From Xanthoparmelia taractica (Eukaryota > Ascomycota > Lecanoromycetes > Lecanorales > Parmeliaceae), in assembly GCA_033085395.1 (NCBI GenBank), contig JANQBS010000253.1, positions 1-55,724 on the forward strand: a stretch of 55,724 bases of DNA, written 5' to 3'. Below the pieces are notes generated by a model. The model was not told the origin of the DNA and made no database searches. It saw only the letters and a list, made by a program, of their open reading frames with translations. This document shows positions 1 to 10,796 of this stretch, piece by piece. A program made the position numbers and the translations under genes. How positions within the stretch are numbered: position 1 is the stretch's first letter; every line of letters begins with the position of its first letter.

Positions 1-1094
1 GAATTCGATCTCGGCCCGCTCGACCTGACTCTTGGGCGTATTCGTATAGCGTATAAGGTAGATCGATGTTAATAATAGCCCTAGCGTTTGGGATATTAAG
101 TCCGAGGCCCAAAGAACTCGTAGTAATAATTCGAGCGTTTTTTTGACTCGAATTAAGAAAATTCCGTAATACTTATTCTTTCTCAATACTATTCGAATAA
201 TATATTAGCCATTTTAGCGTCTTTTGAAGTATATTCGCTTATTAACGAGTTCGGGTATAGAGAATCAATCGATCGTTAGGGTATTCGTTGAATTTTTGTT
301 GAATAAATTCAAGGATTTGAATTTAAGACTAGTCGAGACGTACTAAATAGCGAATATTAGGTCGATTGCTTGATGATCGATATATTCGTATATCGAACTA
401 ATCGATATAGAGTTTTTGAAGAAGATCTAATTAATATCGAGATGGGAGTGTCGCTGTGAATAAGACTATTTAAATCTTATAAACAATCAAGTCTTCTAGC
501 TGATTAAGCCGTCTTCGAAAGAGCTGATTCGTATTGAGAATTACGTGACACTTGTTAATAATAATTCGATCGAGCTAATGAAACGTTCGTAGTCTCGTGA
601 GAAAACTCTAAAATCCAATAGTTAAACTAGTCTCAGGGGTTATAAAGACTAGTCTAATCAAATCGGGAGGATTTCGTGAATCGAATATTGTAGCCGAGAT
701 ATTAAGCTTTTTAGCTCTATTGAGTTAATCGAATAGTAGTGATATAAGAGGTAAAATTACTATAATTACTCTCAATGAATTAATTAAAGCCGGGATTTGA
801 TAGAGCAAACTCTTTTCCGATCCAGTAGGCGAAATAGCTAATATAAAACTAGTTCTATTAAGAATTTCGAATAGAATCTCTCGTTGATTATATTGAAATC
901 TAGTCGTAAGACCGAGAATTCTTCGAAGAGTCTTATTTAGATTAATAGTTTTCAATTGATCTAATCGAGAAAGACGTTATTGTTTAAAGTCATATTCAAA
1001 TAAAGATTCTTGAAGATTATTGGCCTGAAATATATGGGCAAAGGATTGGAATCCCCAGAGTCGAAGCCAAGTCTATAGAAGTTTTATTAGTAAG

Positions 1095-1118
1095 ATAGAC
1101 TTAGACTTAGACTTAGAC
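1095..1118. repeat. short TTAGAC tandem repeat
   Basis: Three exact TTAGAC units, preceded by ATAGAC, lie in a non-coding stretch of the helicase remnant, probably an intron. The unit resembles the telomere repeat TTAGGG but C/A for G/G is not a RIP change, so this may be a simple microsatellite. Confidence 0.7.
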
Positions 1119-3445
1119 TATTAGATAATCGATATATAAGATCGATATATAAGTAGAAATATCATAAAAATATGAAAATAAATAATAAATATAGTACTTA
1201 CTAGAGAGGCCTCTCGATATCTATTCTTCTTGCTAATAACTTCTCCGGAACGATCCAAAATTCCTCTAGCATATGTAAGACCTCCCTGTCGAGTCGAATG
1301 GCCTGCCTGAAGATCGATGATATCATCAGAATAATCATGATCATTATCATCATTGACGTCATTGTCAAAATCATCGTTCTCGAATCGAATCTCCTTTTTG
1401 AGAAATTTCCTAGCAATTCCAATAGCTAGATGTCGATATTGGCTAGGGTTGATAACTAATCCAAGTCCAATCTCGGTCTCTCGTCTGAAAATACGTCGAA
1501 AATCATCCGAAGTAAGTCTTATAGCCCTAGACTTATTGAGAGATATCTTTTGAAAGAGATATTCGGAAAAATATCGAGTTGGTGTCTGATCCTCGTAGAT
1601 CCTCTGGATAAATGGAACTACTAGCCATAAATAATAGACTAATAGCTCTCCAATTTCTCGTGGGAGATAGCGATGAATGATCTTGATGGTTCCGAAGATT
1701 GAATAGCCCTTATGATAATAAGTGACGAAATAAATAAGACCATTTTCGTAGAAGATATTTCGTAGACCACTCTTGATCGAATTGCTATATTAAAGACTCA
1801 ATATTTCGGGTCCTCTAGCTGGTTGTCCACCTAATATATAAAGAAGAATAAGTAATTTCTCGAGGAATAGGGTTATTGAGTCGAAATAACCTGTTAATCT
1901 TTTTCGATTTCAATTGAACTTAGGCCCAGGGACTTCAAATCGACGAAGAAGATTATGATATTCACCGATACGATTAATGAGCCATTTTTCAGGCGTTATT
2001 TGATCTAGATTTGATAGAGTATTCGATAGGGAGTTATTGAGAAAGTTGGAAAAAGGCGTATTATCGAGTGGATTTTCCCGAATTTTCTCTTAAGGGATTA
2101 ATGGAATATTACGTGATTTTCGAGGGTTATTGAATAGTATTTCTTCGAATAGAATAGTACGTGTCGAATGTACTAGATTATGAAGAAATCCTCTGAAGTT
2201 TAATATCGAGAAAGATATTTCAGAGTAGAATATCGTTTCGTGATCTCAATCGATCTGGTCAATAGAAGTCGAGTCCCGAGCTATTTTTAGATCATATGCA
2301 TGTAGATTTAATATGAAATGAATTGGACTATGAGATCCCCGAATCATAAATCGATTAACAAGATTTGTGAGTCGATTAAGAGGTTTTTGATTTGATAGTC
2401 CAAACCCCAGAGACACTGGGGAATCCGAATCATTTTCTGAGTCATTCTCCGAGTCGTTCTCCGTTGGAAAAGGCCTAGCAAGTGGCTTATAGGCGTATCG
2501 AATAATAAAGAATCGAGATATCTTTATTATTGACGAGAGTTTTGTTGGGAACGTCTCAACCCCGTGCCATCCATTCTCCTTGACCCCCAATAGAGATAAT
2601 CCTATAAGAAATGAAGATTCTTTCTCATGAGTATCGATTGATTGATCAAGTAGTGATATACAAAAATTTAATAAGAATTTTTGAAGTCGGGGAAGTTCGT
2701 AGAAAGTCGAGTCTTTTCTACCTCGAATTCTCGATTGTGAATCAGGGCTAGGGCTATCTGAGTCATCATTGACCTCAGATATATTCTCATTATCGATATC
2801 AATGTTATTGGAGGATTGATGATTCGTAGATCGTTGATAGTCTGGAATAGAGCTTTCGTAGTCTTCCCAACTATCAAATCGAGATAGTAGTTGATAGAGT
2901 TGATGAAACGTTCGTTTTTGGGTATCAGTGAATTGATATATTGGCCCACTAGTCTCAATTAGGTCTAGATCTTCTTAAGTTCGAAGGAAAAAGGCGAGAA
3001 TTTGTTTCCACGACTTGGAATATTCAGATATTCGGCTAATATCTTGACATTGACGTAGTGATTTTCCTCGATATTAATCTTTCTCCGTTCGAACAGCCTC
3101 AAATCGTCCGAGATAGCCTATAGTCTCAATGATTGATTGACTATATTGAGCGAGAAGATCGAAAGAACTCCAAAGAATTCTCAAAATCAACGAATCAGGG
3201 TCCGAGACTAGGCCTATTAGAGTAGATCTATTAAATCCATCTAATATATCGAGCCAACCAGTTCGTTCGAGCCATGGACTAGGATCGTCATAGTGGCCTT
3301 TCGTGATTTTTTGAATTTGAGAAATTCGAGAACTTTGAAATTTCGTGTCCACTCGAGCCCAGTATCTCTGTAGATGTTGAGGGACTATATTATAGTTAGT
3401 TATAGTCTATTTTTATTATAATATGAGATAAAAATGAATATATAC

Positions 3446-3827
3446 CTTGAGAAATAGATCTAGTAAGATCTGATCTCTCGGGTCCAGTCCGGGTTCTCTC
3501 CAGTTGTCCAGGTCCTATTAAATAGTTAATAAATAGAATAAGTAGTATAAATAGAAGATAATAAAGAGAAAATAATAATAATAAGTATAAGAAAGTAGAT
3601 ATATACCTTGGGAAATAGATTCGAGTTGACTAGATCTTGAGATCTCGGCTCGAGATCTCTTTCGATTTCTAGAGTCTATACTATAGTTAATATATAGACT
3701 ATTAAAAGAATAAATAGATAATTAAAGAAATATTAATAAAATAATAGAAGATAGAATAGATAGAATAGATATTTACCTTGAGAAGAAGTCTCGATCTCGT
3801 TTCGAGATCTTTTTTGAACTCTAGAAT
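3446..3827 (-). other. three tandem symmetric mini-exons of the helicase gene
   Basis: On the minus strand, exons at 3777-3827 (51 nt), 3607-3675 (69 nt) and 3446-3514 (69 nt) are each bounded by AG before and GTAAAT/GTATAT after. All are multiples of three and all fit phase 1 on both sides, matching the exon ending at 3909 and the one starting at 3384. Each encodes a Ser/Arg-rich peptide ending in a Ser-Gln (SSQ, ISQ, ISQ), with RSR or RTR motifs. They look like duplications of one exon-intron unit of about 150-170 bp. No stop falls in them despite the surrounding decay. Confidence 0.6.
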
Positions 3828-4497
3828 CTATAATAATAATATAGATTAGTTAGATTCATAAAGATAATATAAATAGAGTTAATAGATAAATAGGAGATAG
3901 ATACTAACTTCGGGGAATAGATCTTGATCTATCGGAGTCGTTTTCTTCGTTGTCAGAAGAATTCGAAGAACTTTCTCGAGATCTTTCAACCCTAGGCCTC
4001 GTAGGGATTCTAATAGGGCTAGCCCTAATAGAATTAACCCTAAAATATCTATTTCCAGGGTCGAATTGAAAGAATCTTTGACAGAGAACGCTGGTTTTCC
4101 ATGGATTATTTTCGAATTTCTTTATTCGTTGACCTCGTTTGCGAGGGTTCTCCCAATCATGAATATCTTTTAGATGTTCTTGAATTGGAACTCTAGAACG
4201 AGAGATAAAAGAACAATAAGAACACGCTAGTCCATTAGAATAGATAGCTAATTCAGGGATCGAATAAGTATTATCAAATGTTTCAAGAAAGCTTTGAATC
4301 CTAGCTTCAATCTCTGATTGAGTCTTGACTAGACCATTAATATAAGATATATCAAGCTCGATTTAACGTCGAATACCAAGGTTTAATTAATGAGATATAT
4401 CCGAGAAATATAAATTGATTCGAGATAAAATTAGAGCGAATTTACACTCTTTGTAGATCAATAGACCAGTCTCTTGATGAACGATGACGTAATTCAT

Positions 4498-4750
4498 TTA
4501 GGGTGAAATAGAATATTCGATATAGTGGATTAGATTATATCGAGTATAGATGTGTTGATTGTTGAAGAATTATTAAGAAAGAAAGAAGAAGAGATTTAAG
4601 AAACGATTAATATGTGCGAACGCTAAGCGTTAAACGCGGCTAATTCGTTAGTCGTAGATCATCTCGGGATTCGGAGTTTATAAGTAAAATCGGACTTAGC
4701 GAGTCTTATTAAAATTTTTAAGATATTAAGACGAACTCTAAGTCTTAAGA
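4498..4750. other. AT-rich spacer between helicase remnant and repeat copy A
   Basis: This is the 5' flank of the helicase remnant. It is AT-rich and holds no recognisable gene; a small AACGC/GCGTT inverted repeat sits near 4620-4632. Confidence 0.5.
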
Positions 4751-5335
4751 ATTCAATCTAATACTAACTAGCTTGATTGAAGTTCGATTTAGAAAATTTA
4801 AAAACCATAGAGTTAATAATAAAGTAAATAATCAACTTTTTTTTATAGATATAGACTATATTAGATATCTATATATCTAAAGTTCAAATCGGGACTATCT
4901 CTATGTCTGCAGATTTCAGTCTAATACTAACTAGCTCAATTATAGCTCGAATTTGAAATTTCAAAGTCTACCTTGTTAATATCAGTCTGAAAACCTATCT
5001 TTTTTTTGTAGATATATATCATATTCATTATATAGCCCGAGGAATAGAATGGGGATTCAGGCCAAGACCTTTTCGGGAGTACCCGCACCGTGGTCTTGGC
5101 ACGTATTTTGAATTTATTTCAACAATTTATTTCGAAATAACTATACATCCGATGTTAGTCAGCAATAGCGCAATTTGAAGCCCTAATCGAGGGCTATAAA
5201 ACGTACTCTTCAACTTATTTTTTTTAGTGGATTCCGACCCAAAGACATTTGAATTTAAAATTGAGATGTTTTTGGGTCGATTTTTAGTAGCCTGTTAATG
5301 TTTTTGACCCAAAAACATTTGACTCTGGTAGATAG
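4751..5335 (+). repeat. 585-bp unclassified repeat, copy A
   Basis: This stretch aligns along its whole length with 10211-10796 in the same orientation. In order it holds two tandem units of about 160 bp, each with TAATACTAACTAG and, 80-90 bases later, a run of eight T's ending in AG; then a 55-codon open frame containing a 9-bp inverted repeat (GCCAAGACC at 5061, GGTCTTGGC at 5092); then an AGCCC/GGGCT hairpin near 5180; then two hairpins at 5235-5279 and 5297-5319. The right border falls exactly where the gypsy integrase coding ends. I do not recognise the family: no LTR or TIR ends are evident. It could be a solo element, a MITE-like repeat or a small gene carried by a larger repeat. Confidence 0.75.
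5011..5178 (+). CDS. 55-codon open frame in repeat copy A (unknown)
   Basis: The frame starts just after a polypyrimidine tract plus AG and runs to TGA at 5176-5178. It contains YIARGIEWG, a PRP..REYP segment, GLGT and ends NSAI. The counterpart in copy B (10470-10637) has exactly the same length, about 37 of 55 identical residues, and a different stop codon (TAA) at the same place. There is no ATG at the start, so if translated it would have to be a terminal exon joined through the intron-like sequence upstream. No known domain is recognised and coding status is unproven. Confidence 0.3.
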   Translation, partial: DIYHIHYIARGIEWGFRPRPFREYPHRGLGTYFEFISTIYFEITIHPMLVSNSAI

Positions 5336-8300
5336 TAATAACAATTGCGAATATACTATTTAACCGTGTTGACGTAGTTAGATTAGTAGTAATAACGTAG
5401 AAGTAAGTTAATCGTTCTTCATATTTCTAGATAACCACTAGAAGATTAATTATAAACCTTCCTTAATAGCTTCGTATAAAACTCGATCGAGACTTATAGT
5501 AGTTCGTTCTTAAAGAGGGCTTCATTAACGATATAACACCGACTTAGCGTATAATCGTGGAGTTTGATCTAATTATAATCTATTACTTCACGAAATTCGT
5601 TATATATAGAATTCTCTTAATTAACCTTATAAATTCGTTTAAATAGGTCTTCTTCGAGCTCTATAACTCGAATTTAAACGCGGTTCGAGATAAGAATCGT
5701 TTGATATTAATATTAATATCTTTTATTAGCTTCGTTCGCCGAGATAGATAATAGTATTCTTATTAGGGCGTCGACTTTAATATTAGCTATTCTCGCACGA
5801 AAGATAATTTAAAAGTTAAATTTAGATAGAATATCTAGATAGCGAGCTTAACGGCGTGTGAATTTCTTATTTTTTATAAAGGTTTTTAAGGTCTAATAAT
5901 TAGTGAACACTTAAATAAATAGCTTGATGCATTTTAATTCGAGTCGTTAATGTTCGAAGTATCGAATAATCGCTAGCAACTCCTTATTATAGATATAATA
6001 GTTACATTCCGCTGAAATTATATTCTTGCTATAGAATATTATAGAGTATAGGACTCCGTCGCCATTATATTGAAATAAGATTTCTCCTAGTATATAGTTA
6101 AAAGAATTAGTTTTAAGAATAATCTAACGTTTGAAATTAAAATGACGTAGGACTGAGGTAGTGATTACACGCTTTTTAAGGTCGTCGAATAACTTAACGT
6201 AGATCTTATTTTAGACGAAGAAAGTATTCTTTTTCGTAAGATTAATTAAGAGTCTAATTAATTGAAAAAACTTATAGATAAAGCGTCGATAGAAGTTTAT
6301 AAATCCTATAAAGCCTTAGATCTCCTTTAGATTCGTAGGGATACTTTAATTAAATATAATCTCGATCTTACGAGAGTCTATTCGTAGATTAATTCCTAAT
6401 ATAATAGTTTCTAGAAATACGATCTCTTTCACATCGATTTCGCATTTCTTAATATTAATCTATAAAATAGCCTCCCGTAGACGTTAAAGAACTTATTTAA
6501 TGTACTTTTGATATTTCGCCTTCTTTTAATTATAAATAAGAATATCGTCTAGATAGACTTAATAGAAGTCGTTTAGGAAATCGAATAGAATATTATTAAT
6601 GTATTATTAAAACGTGCTCGATTTATTCGTTAGTTCGAAGGGTAATACTCGATACTTATACGCTTCGAGAGCTATAATAAAGATTATATAATCCTTACTA
6701 TCGGGGTTTATTCGTAGCTTATTAAATATAACGATAATATTTAGACGAGTGAGATGTCGATATTCCCTGATTTTGCTAATAATCTTCTTTATTAAAGAAA
6801 ATAGATATCGATTACGTTTTATTATAATATTTAATTTCCGATAATTTATATAAAAATAAAGATTATTATTGGTCTTTAGAGCGAATAGAATCGATAATAA
6901 ATAAGAAGCCTTATTAGGGGTGATAAAGCCCTTGAATAGATTATTTATTAGATACTCTTTGATCTTCTAAAGCTTATAAAGAGATATGCGATAAGCGCGA
7001 CTCTAAGGCGACTTGAAGTTATTAATAAACTCGATCTTATAATTATAAGGACGATGCGAAGAAAGCTAATCGGCTTTAAAACGATTAAAGATATCTAGAA
7101 ACTCATAATACTAAGAAGAAAGTAGCTTCTTAACGTTATCTAGGTTCTAAATAGCAGTCTTTATTAAAGAAAGACTAATTTCTTCCGCCCTAAACTTAGT
7201 ATTATATATTATATCTCGATCGATATCTTTCATCGACATCGCGAATAATTAAGTCTTAGAGTACTTCGCCTATTTAGCTAATATCGTAAAAAGAATAGTA
7301 GCGATACTATAAATAGAGAATAGATAATTCTTAGGCGTGGATTATAGGCGAGTAAGAATCTTTAATCGAGATTAAGTTAATTTAGAAGTCTCGATCGAGA
7401 GTGTTAATTTAATAGAGAAATAAGTAAAGAAAATAAAAGAAGTTTATAATAAATAATCTTAAAAGAGGATTAAGTCGTTACTTATATCTAGAAGCACATT
7501 AAAACGATTTATTCATAGCTTATCTAGAATAACTACATATTATTCTAAATCCGCTATAAGCATTAAGACTATAAGTTTCTTATGTCTCGAAAGAATAAGA
7601 TTTGAGTATATAACGTGAATAATAAGTTTCTTGCTTAGTTGCTTGTTATAGTCTCGAATTAGTCTAGACTTTACGAGAAAAATAGATTATATGCCTAGTA
7701 GCTAATAAATCTCGTAAATTAGGCGTTTATTAATGAACGCGTATTCGATAGCCCCTATATCGATAAGGATTTAAACGTGATAGATCTTCTCTTGAGAAAT
7801 TAGACTTTCTCGAACTAAGAACGATTTCGAAGCGAATAACTCACGTCGAGCCTCCTTTAGATTATATAAGAATAGAATCTTATCTCAATTCGTGACTATA
7901 AATAAGATTATAAGTTTTTTAAATCGAATTATTTAAACTTTAATTTCACGAAACTCTCTTTATTCTAATTCTTTATCTTATTAATTCGATAAGGAAATCG
8001 ACGTTTTAGATAAGCGAATAATAATTGTCCCTTCTTATAATAAATATAGTAGATATCTTTCTTCTAATTTTTAATAGTCTTTCGCTATTATTATTTTATA
8101 GCGAAAAAGAAACGTCGAGAAATTAGATTCGTTTAAGAAAGAGAGATATTTATAAAACTAGATATAAACGTTACACGCTTAAAAACTCGTGCCTTATTCA
8201 TCACGTCCTTGATCTCCTTAATTATCTTTTCCTAATATATAACGCGATGCTTATTATTTATTCGAGTTAAGAATACTTTTAGAATGAATATTATAATAAA

Positions 8301-10022
8301 CTCGATAGAGAAGTTAGCCTAGACTATACGAAGACGAGGAGCGAGCTTCTTATTTATATCCCGAAGTTAGGCTTTATTTAATATATTTAACTCTATAGCG
8401 AGATATCTAAAGTCTTAATAGAAGTCGCTAAACGAGAGATCTTTTTACTTTAAGATCTTATACTCGCGAACTCTATTTACTTCACGATTCGAGTTCTCAA
8501 ATAATTTCTATAAATCGTTTAAGATCTTATTAATAATTTAATAAAAATCGAAGCTTAGACGATAAAATTAAGTATAGATAACTTTAGCTACTTTTTTATT
8601 AGTGCGTGATTTAACGTAAGCGATCTAAGTTATCTTATTATCGAAATAATCTTAATTAATCTTCAACTTACTAAATATCTAATTAATTTAATTATCTTAT
8701 TAAAATTCTTTTTCGTCGATTAATATTAAAGAATAAGGAAATTTTTTAGAGCGTCTAGCTAAGATTTAAATCTATATCGAATCAATAGATTCTTCACGAG
8801 ATCTTCGAAGTTGATATTAAAGGTTCTACACTTATTATTATAGATGATTATAGACTACTTAAAGTCAATCGAGTGTAATTCTAGTCTCCTCTTTCTTTCT
8901 TTATTCTTTTTTATATTTTAACTTATAATTCGAATTTTCTTTAAGTAGAGAGTCGTATAATTAAGTAACTTTTACCCCGAGATCGCGTTGCTCGCGAAGC
9001 TTATTTAGAATAGTTAAGAACTCTTTAAGGTTCGTATTAGCCCACTAAATCAGCTATTCTTAAATAACTATATTTCAGACGAAAATAAGATCCTCGAGCG
9101 CGCGAGAAGTATTCCTAGATAATATGAACACTCGTTAATTTAAAGTATTCTTAAGATAACGTTCTAGATTAAGGGATAGCGTGAAATAGATTACGGGATT
9201 CGTTCTCGCCTAAGGACCTTCTGCGCCCTACTCTATACCCCGAGATATTCTATAGAAATTATAAATAGATCGTTAAGTAAGTAGGGTGTTATAATATCGT
9301 TCGATTTTATAAGAAAATAATAGTTTTCTCCGAACTTTTAAATAGAATCAATTTTTTGTGCGAAACCCGCCCGAATCGAAATTAAAATTAATACGATAAG
9401 AACGAACTTAGCTAAGTTCACAGTGAGTGCCCTAAGCCGATTACAATACACGTAATAATTATTTAAATAAGATGTGCTTATAAACGAATAGACTTCAAAG
9501 AACGCTCTATTAGTGCGTAACGTCGAGAAGTAAGTTATATAAGTAATTCTTGCTAGCGCATATGCACGACTTTAACTATTACACTAACTAGTAATAGACG
9601 ACTAAATCGTGTTAGAAACACGTCCAGAGTATACTAATCGATAAATTAATCGCGTGACTTATAATCGCGTCGCGAAGCCGAGTATTAAATAGAGATATTA
9701 AGTAGAGATTAAGATTGTGTTACGCTATTAATATTCAACTATTAAGAGACACTTTATATAGTTTAAGAGCTACCTTATTACAATTTCTTTAATCTCGCTT
9801 GCTAATAAACCTTTAATAAATTCATATAATTTAGATCTTCTAATAATACGTTCGTATAATTTAAGAGATACCTAAGATAATACGTGTTAATATTTTTCGA
9901 AGTCGTCGATTATATTATAAACGAATTCATTTAACTCGCACGTTTAACGAGCGTAATAAGAAGATAAGACTTAATTTAATATTAGAACTGCAACTAGAAT
10001 AAGTTAATAATAATATATAACG
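5336..10022 (-). mobile_element. RIP-decayed Ty3/gypsy LTR retrotransposon, truncated in integrase
   Basis: Read on the minus strand with Gln-to-stop changes allowed, the domains appear in gypsy order. Gag capsid lies at about 8100-8760 (a segment like KLKINQDYFDN followed by IAYVKSR). A retropepsin lies at 7500-7770 (LIDIGAIEYAFINKR, from a D-T/S-G-A site). Reverse transcriptase lies at about 6500-6850 (EYRVLPFELTNK, then the YxDD box VYLDDILIYN at 6531-6572). RNase H lies at 5860-6130 (YFEH.RLELKC, VFTNY). The integrase zinc-binding region (SGYLEI.RTINLLLRYYY) reaches 5340, where the coding similarity stops at repeat copy A. The integrase core and the downstream LTR are missing. Internal stops are TAA/TAG at expected Gln or Trp positions, the RIP signature. 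The element is dead. Confidence 0.85.
9284..10022 (-). repeat. probable upstream LTR of the gypsy remnant
   Basis: Beyond gag, the sequence at about 9284 starts TGTTATAATATCG (plus strand), and a degenerate complementary end ATATATAAC occurs near 10020. In this orientation it would be the 5' LTR of the minus-strand element. The matching 3' LTR is absent because the element is truncated, so the assignment rests on position and on the TG..CA-like ends only. Confidence 0.4.
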
Positions 10023-10064
10023 AATAAATTAAGTCTAAGGAGAAACTATCTAGCTGGAAAGAAA

Positions 10065-10195
10065 TATCTATGAGGGACGCCAAGGCCTGTAGGGGCTAGT
10101 CCCAATTGGGAAGGAAAGCCGTAGTCCCAATTGGGAAGGTAAGCCGACTTGGTGTTGCAGGCCTATGTGGCCGTCACACTCGTAACAGCAACTAT
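10065..10195. repeat. GC-rich island with a 25-bp tandem duplication
   Basis: About 130 bp of near-balanced base composition lie inside the AT-rich block. Two 25-bp units at 10097-10121 and 10122-10146 differ at one base. Each carries the perfect 10-bp palindrome CCCAATTGGG. AGGCCTG-type sequences flank both sides. It is not RIP-like, so it either arrived later or is protected. No gene is seen. Confidence 0.7.
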
Positions 10196-10210
10196 CTCTA
10201 ATTCTTATAA

Positions 10211-10796
10211 TTTCAGCCTAATACTAACTAGCTTAATTCTAATCCGATCTAGAAAATTCTAAAATCATAGAGTTAATAATAAAGTAAATAATTAACTTTT
10301 TTTTATAGATCTAGATTATATTAATTATCTATATATCTAAATTTAACTCGCAATTATTTTCAAATCTTAAGATTTCAACCTAATACTAACTAGCCCAATA
10401 CTAGCCCGATATAGAAAATTCGAAATTTTGATTATTAATAATAATCTAAATAACTATCTTTTTTTTACAGATCTATATCATATCAAATATATAGCCCGAG
10501 GAATAGAATGGGGATCCCTGCCAAGACCTCCTCGGGAGTACCCGCTCCCTGGTCTTGGCACGTTTTTTCAATTTATTTCAATAATTTATTTCTATACGAG
10601 TTCCTATCGGATCTTAGTTAGAAATAGCGCGATTTAAAGCCCGAATAAAGGGCTATAAGATGCACTCTTCAGGTTTTTTTAATATACTTATTCGTACCAA
10701 AAACCAGCTGGATTAAAAAGTCAGCTGGTTTTTGATCGATTTTTAGGAAGGCTGTAGCTGGTTTTTACCCAAAAACCAGCTGACTCTACTAGATAG
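10211..10796 (+). repeat. 586-bp unclassified repeat, copy B
   Basis: This is the second copy of the repeat at 4751-5335, in the same orientation and with the same order of parts: TACTAAC-type sites at 10222 and 10384, T-runs ending in AG at 10318 and 10470, a 55-codon frame, the 9-bp inverted repeat at 10520/10551, an AGCCC/GGGCT hairpin near 10640, and two terminal hairpins (10698-10734 and 10756-10781). It has an extra inner stem GGGAG/CTCCC in the GC-rich hairpin. Both copies end in ACTCT, two variable bases, then TAGATAG. Beyond 10796 the base composition becomes normal, so this copy marks the edge of the AT-rich block. Confidence 0.75.
10470..10637 (+). CDS. 55-codon open frame in repeat copy B (unknown)
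   Basis: The frame follows TTTTTTTTACAG directly and ends at TAA 10635-10637. It shares YIARGIEWG, PRP.REYP, GLGT and the final NSAI with copy A and has the same length. An open frame can be extended upstream into the T-run to an ATG at 10428, but that would read through the putative splice site. I cannot assign a family. A spliced terminal exon, or a relic of a coding repeat, are the alternatives to chance. Confidence 0.3.
   Translation, partial: DLYHIKYIARGIEWGSLPRPPREYPLPGLGTFFQFISIIYFYTSSYRILVRNSAI

Larger units (their letters stand above)
1..4497 (-). pseudogene. RIP-decayed OrsD-domain / RecQ-type helicase gene, 3' end beyond window
   Basis: On the minus strand an ATG at 4497 opens an exon (down to 3909) that reads like the OrsD (DUF3505) family: a Cys-x2-Cys finger followed by a PW...CQRFF segment. 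Three mini-exons follow, then an exon from 3384 with PSPWLERTGWLD, typical of OrsD-helicase proteins. Near 820-955 is a RecQ motif I with the GK-type Walker A Gly changed to Glu (PTGSEKSLLYQIPA), then LPLISL. At 1-140 motifs V-VI are intact (LGLGLNIPNARAIIN, QESGRAGRD), so the gene continues past the left edge. Interruptions are mostly TAA where Gln is expected, for example two in the first exon, fitting CpA to TpA change. Such OrsD-RecQ proteins are repeated, often subtelomeric, in fungi; that it lies near a telomere here is only an inference. It is clearly non-functional as read. Confidence 0.8.

Noticed and set aside
5041..5100. The GC-rich hairpin of the repeat as a spliceosomal snRNA or 5S rRNA fragment
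   Set aside because: The AGTACC loop recalls U2 stem-loop IV, but no branch-recognition sequence, Sm site or other U2 part, and no 5S internal control region, could be found.
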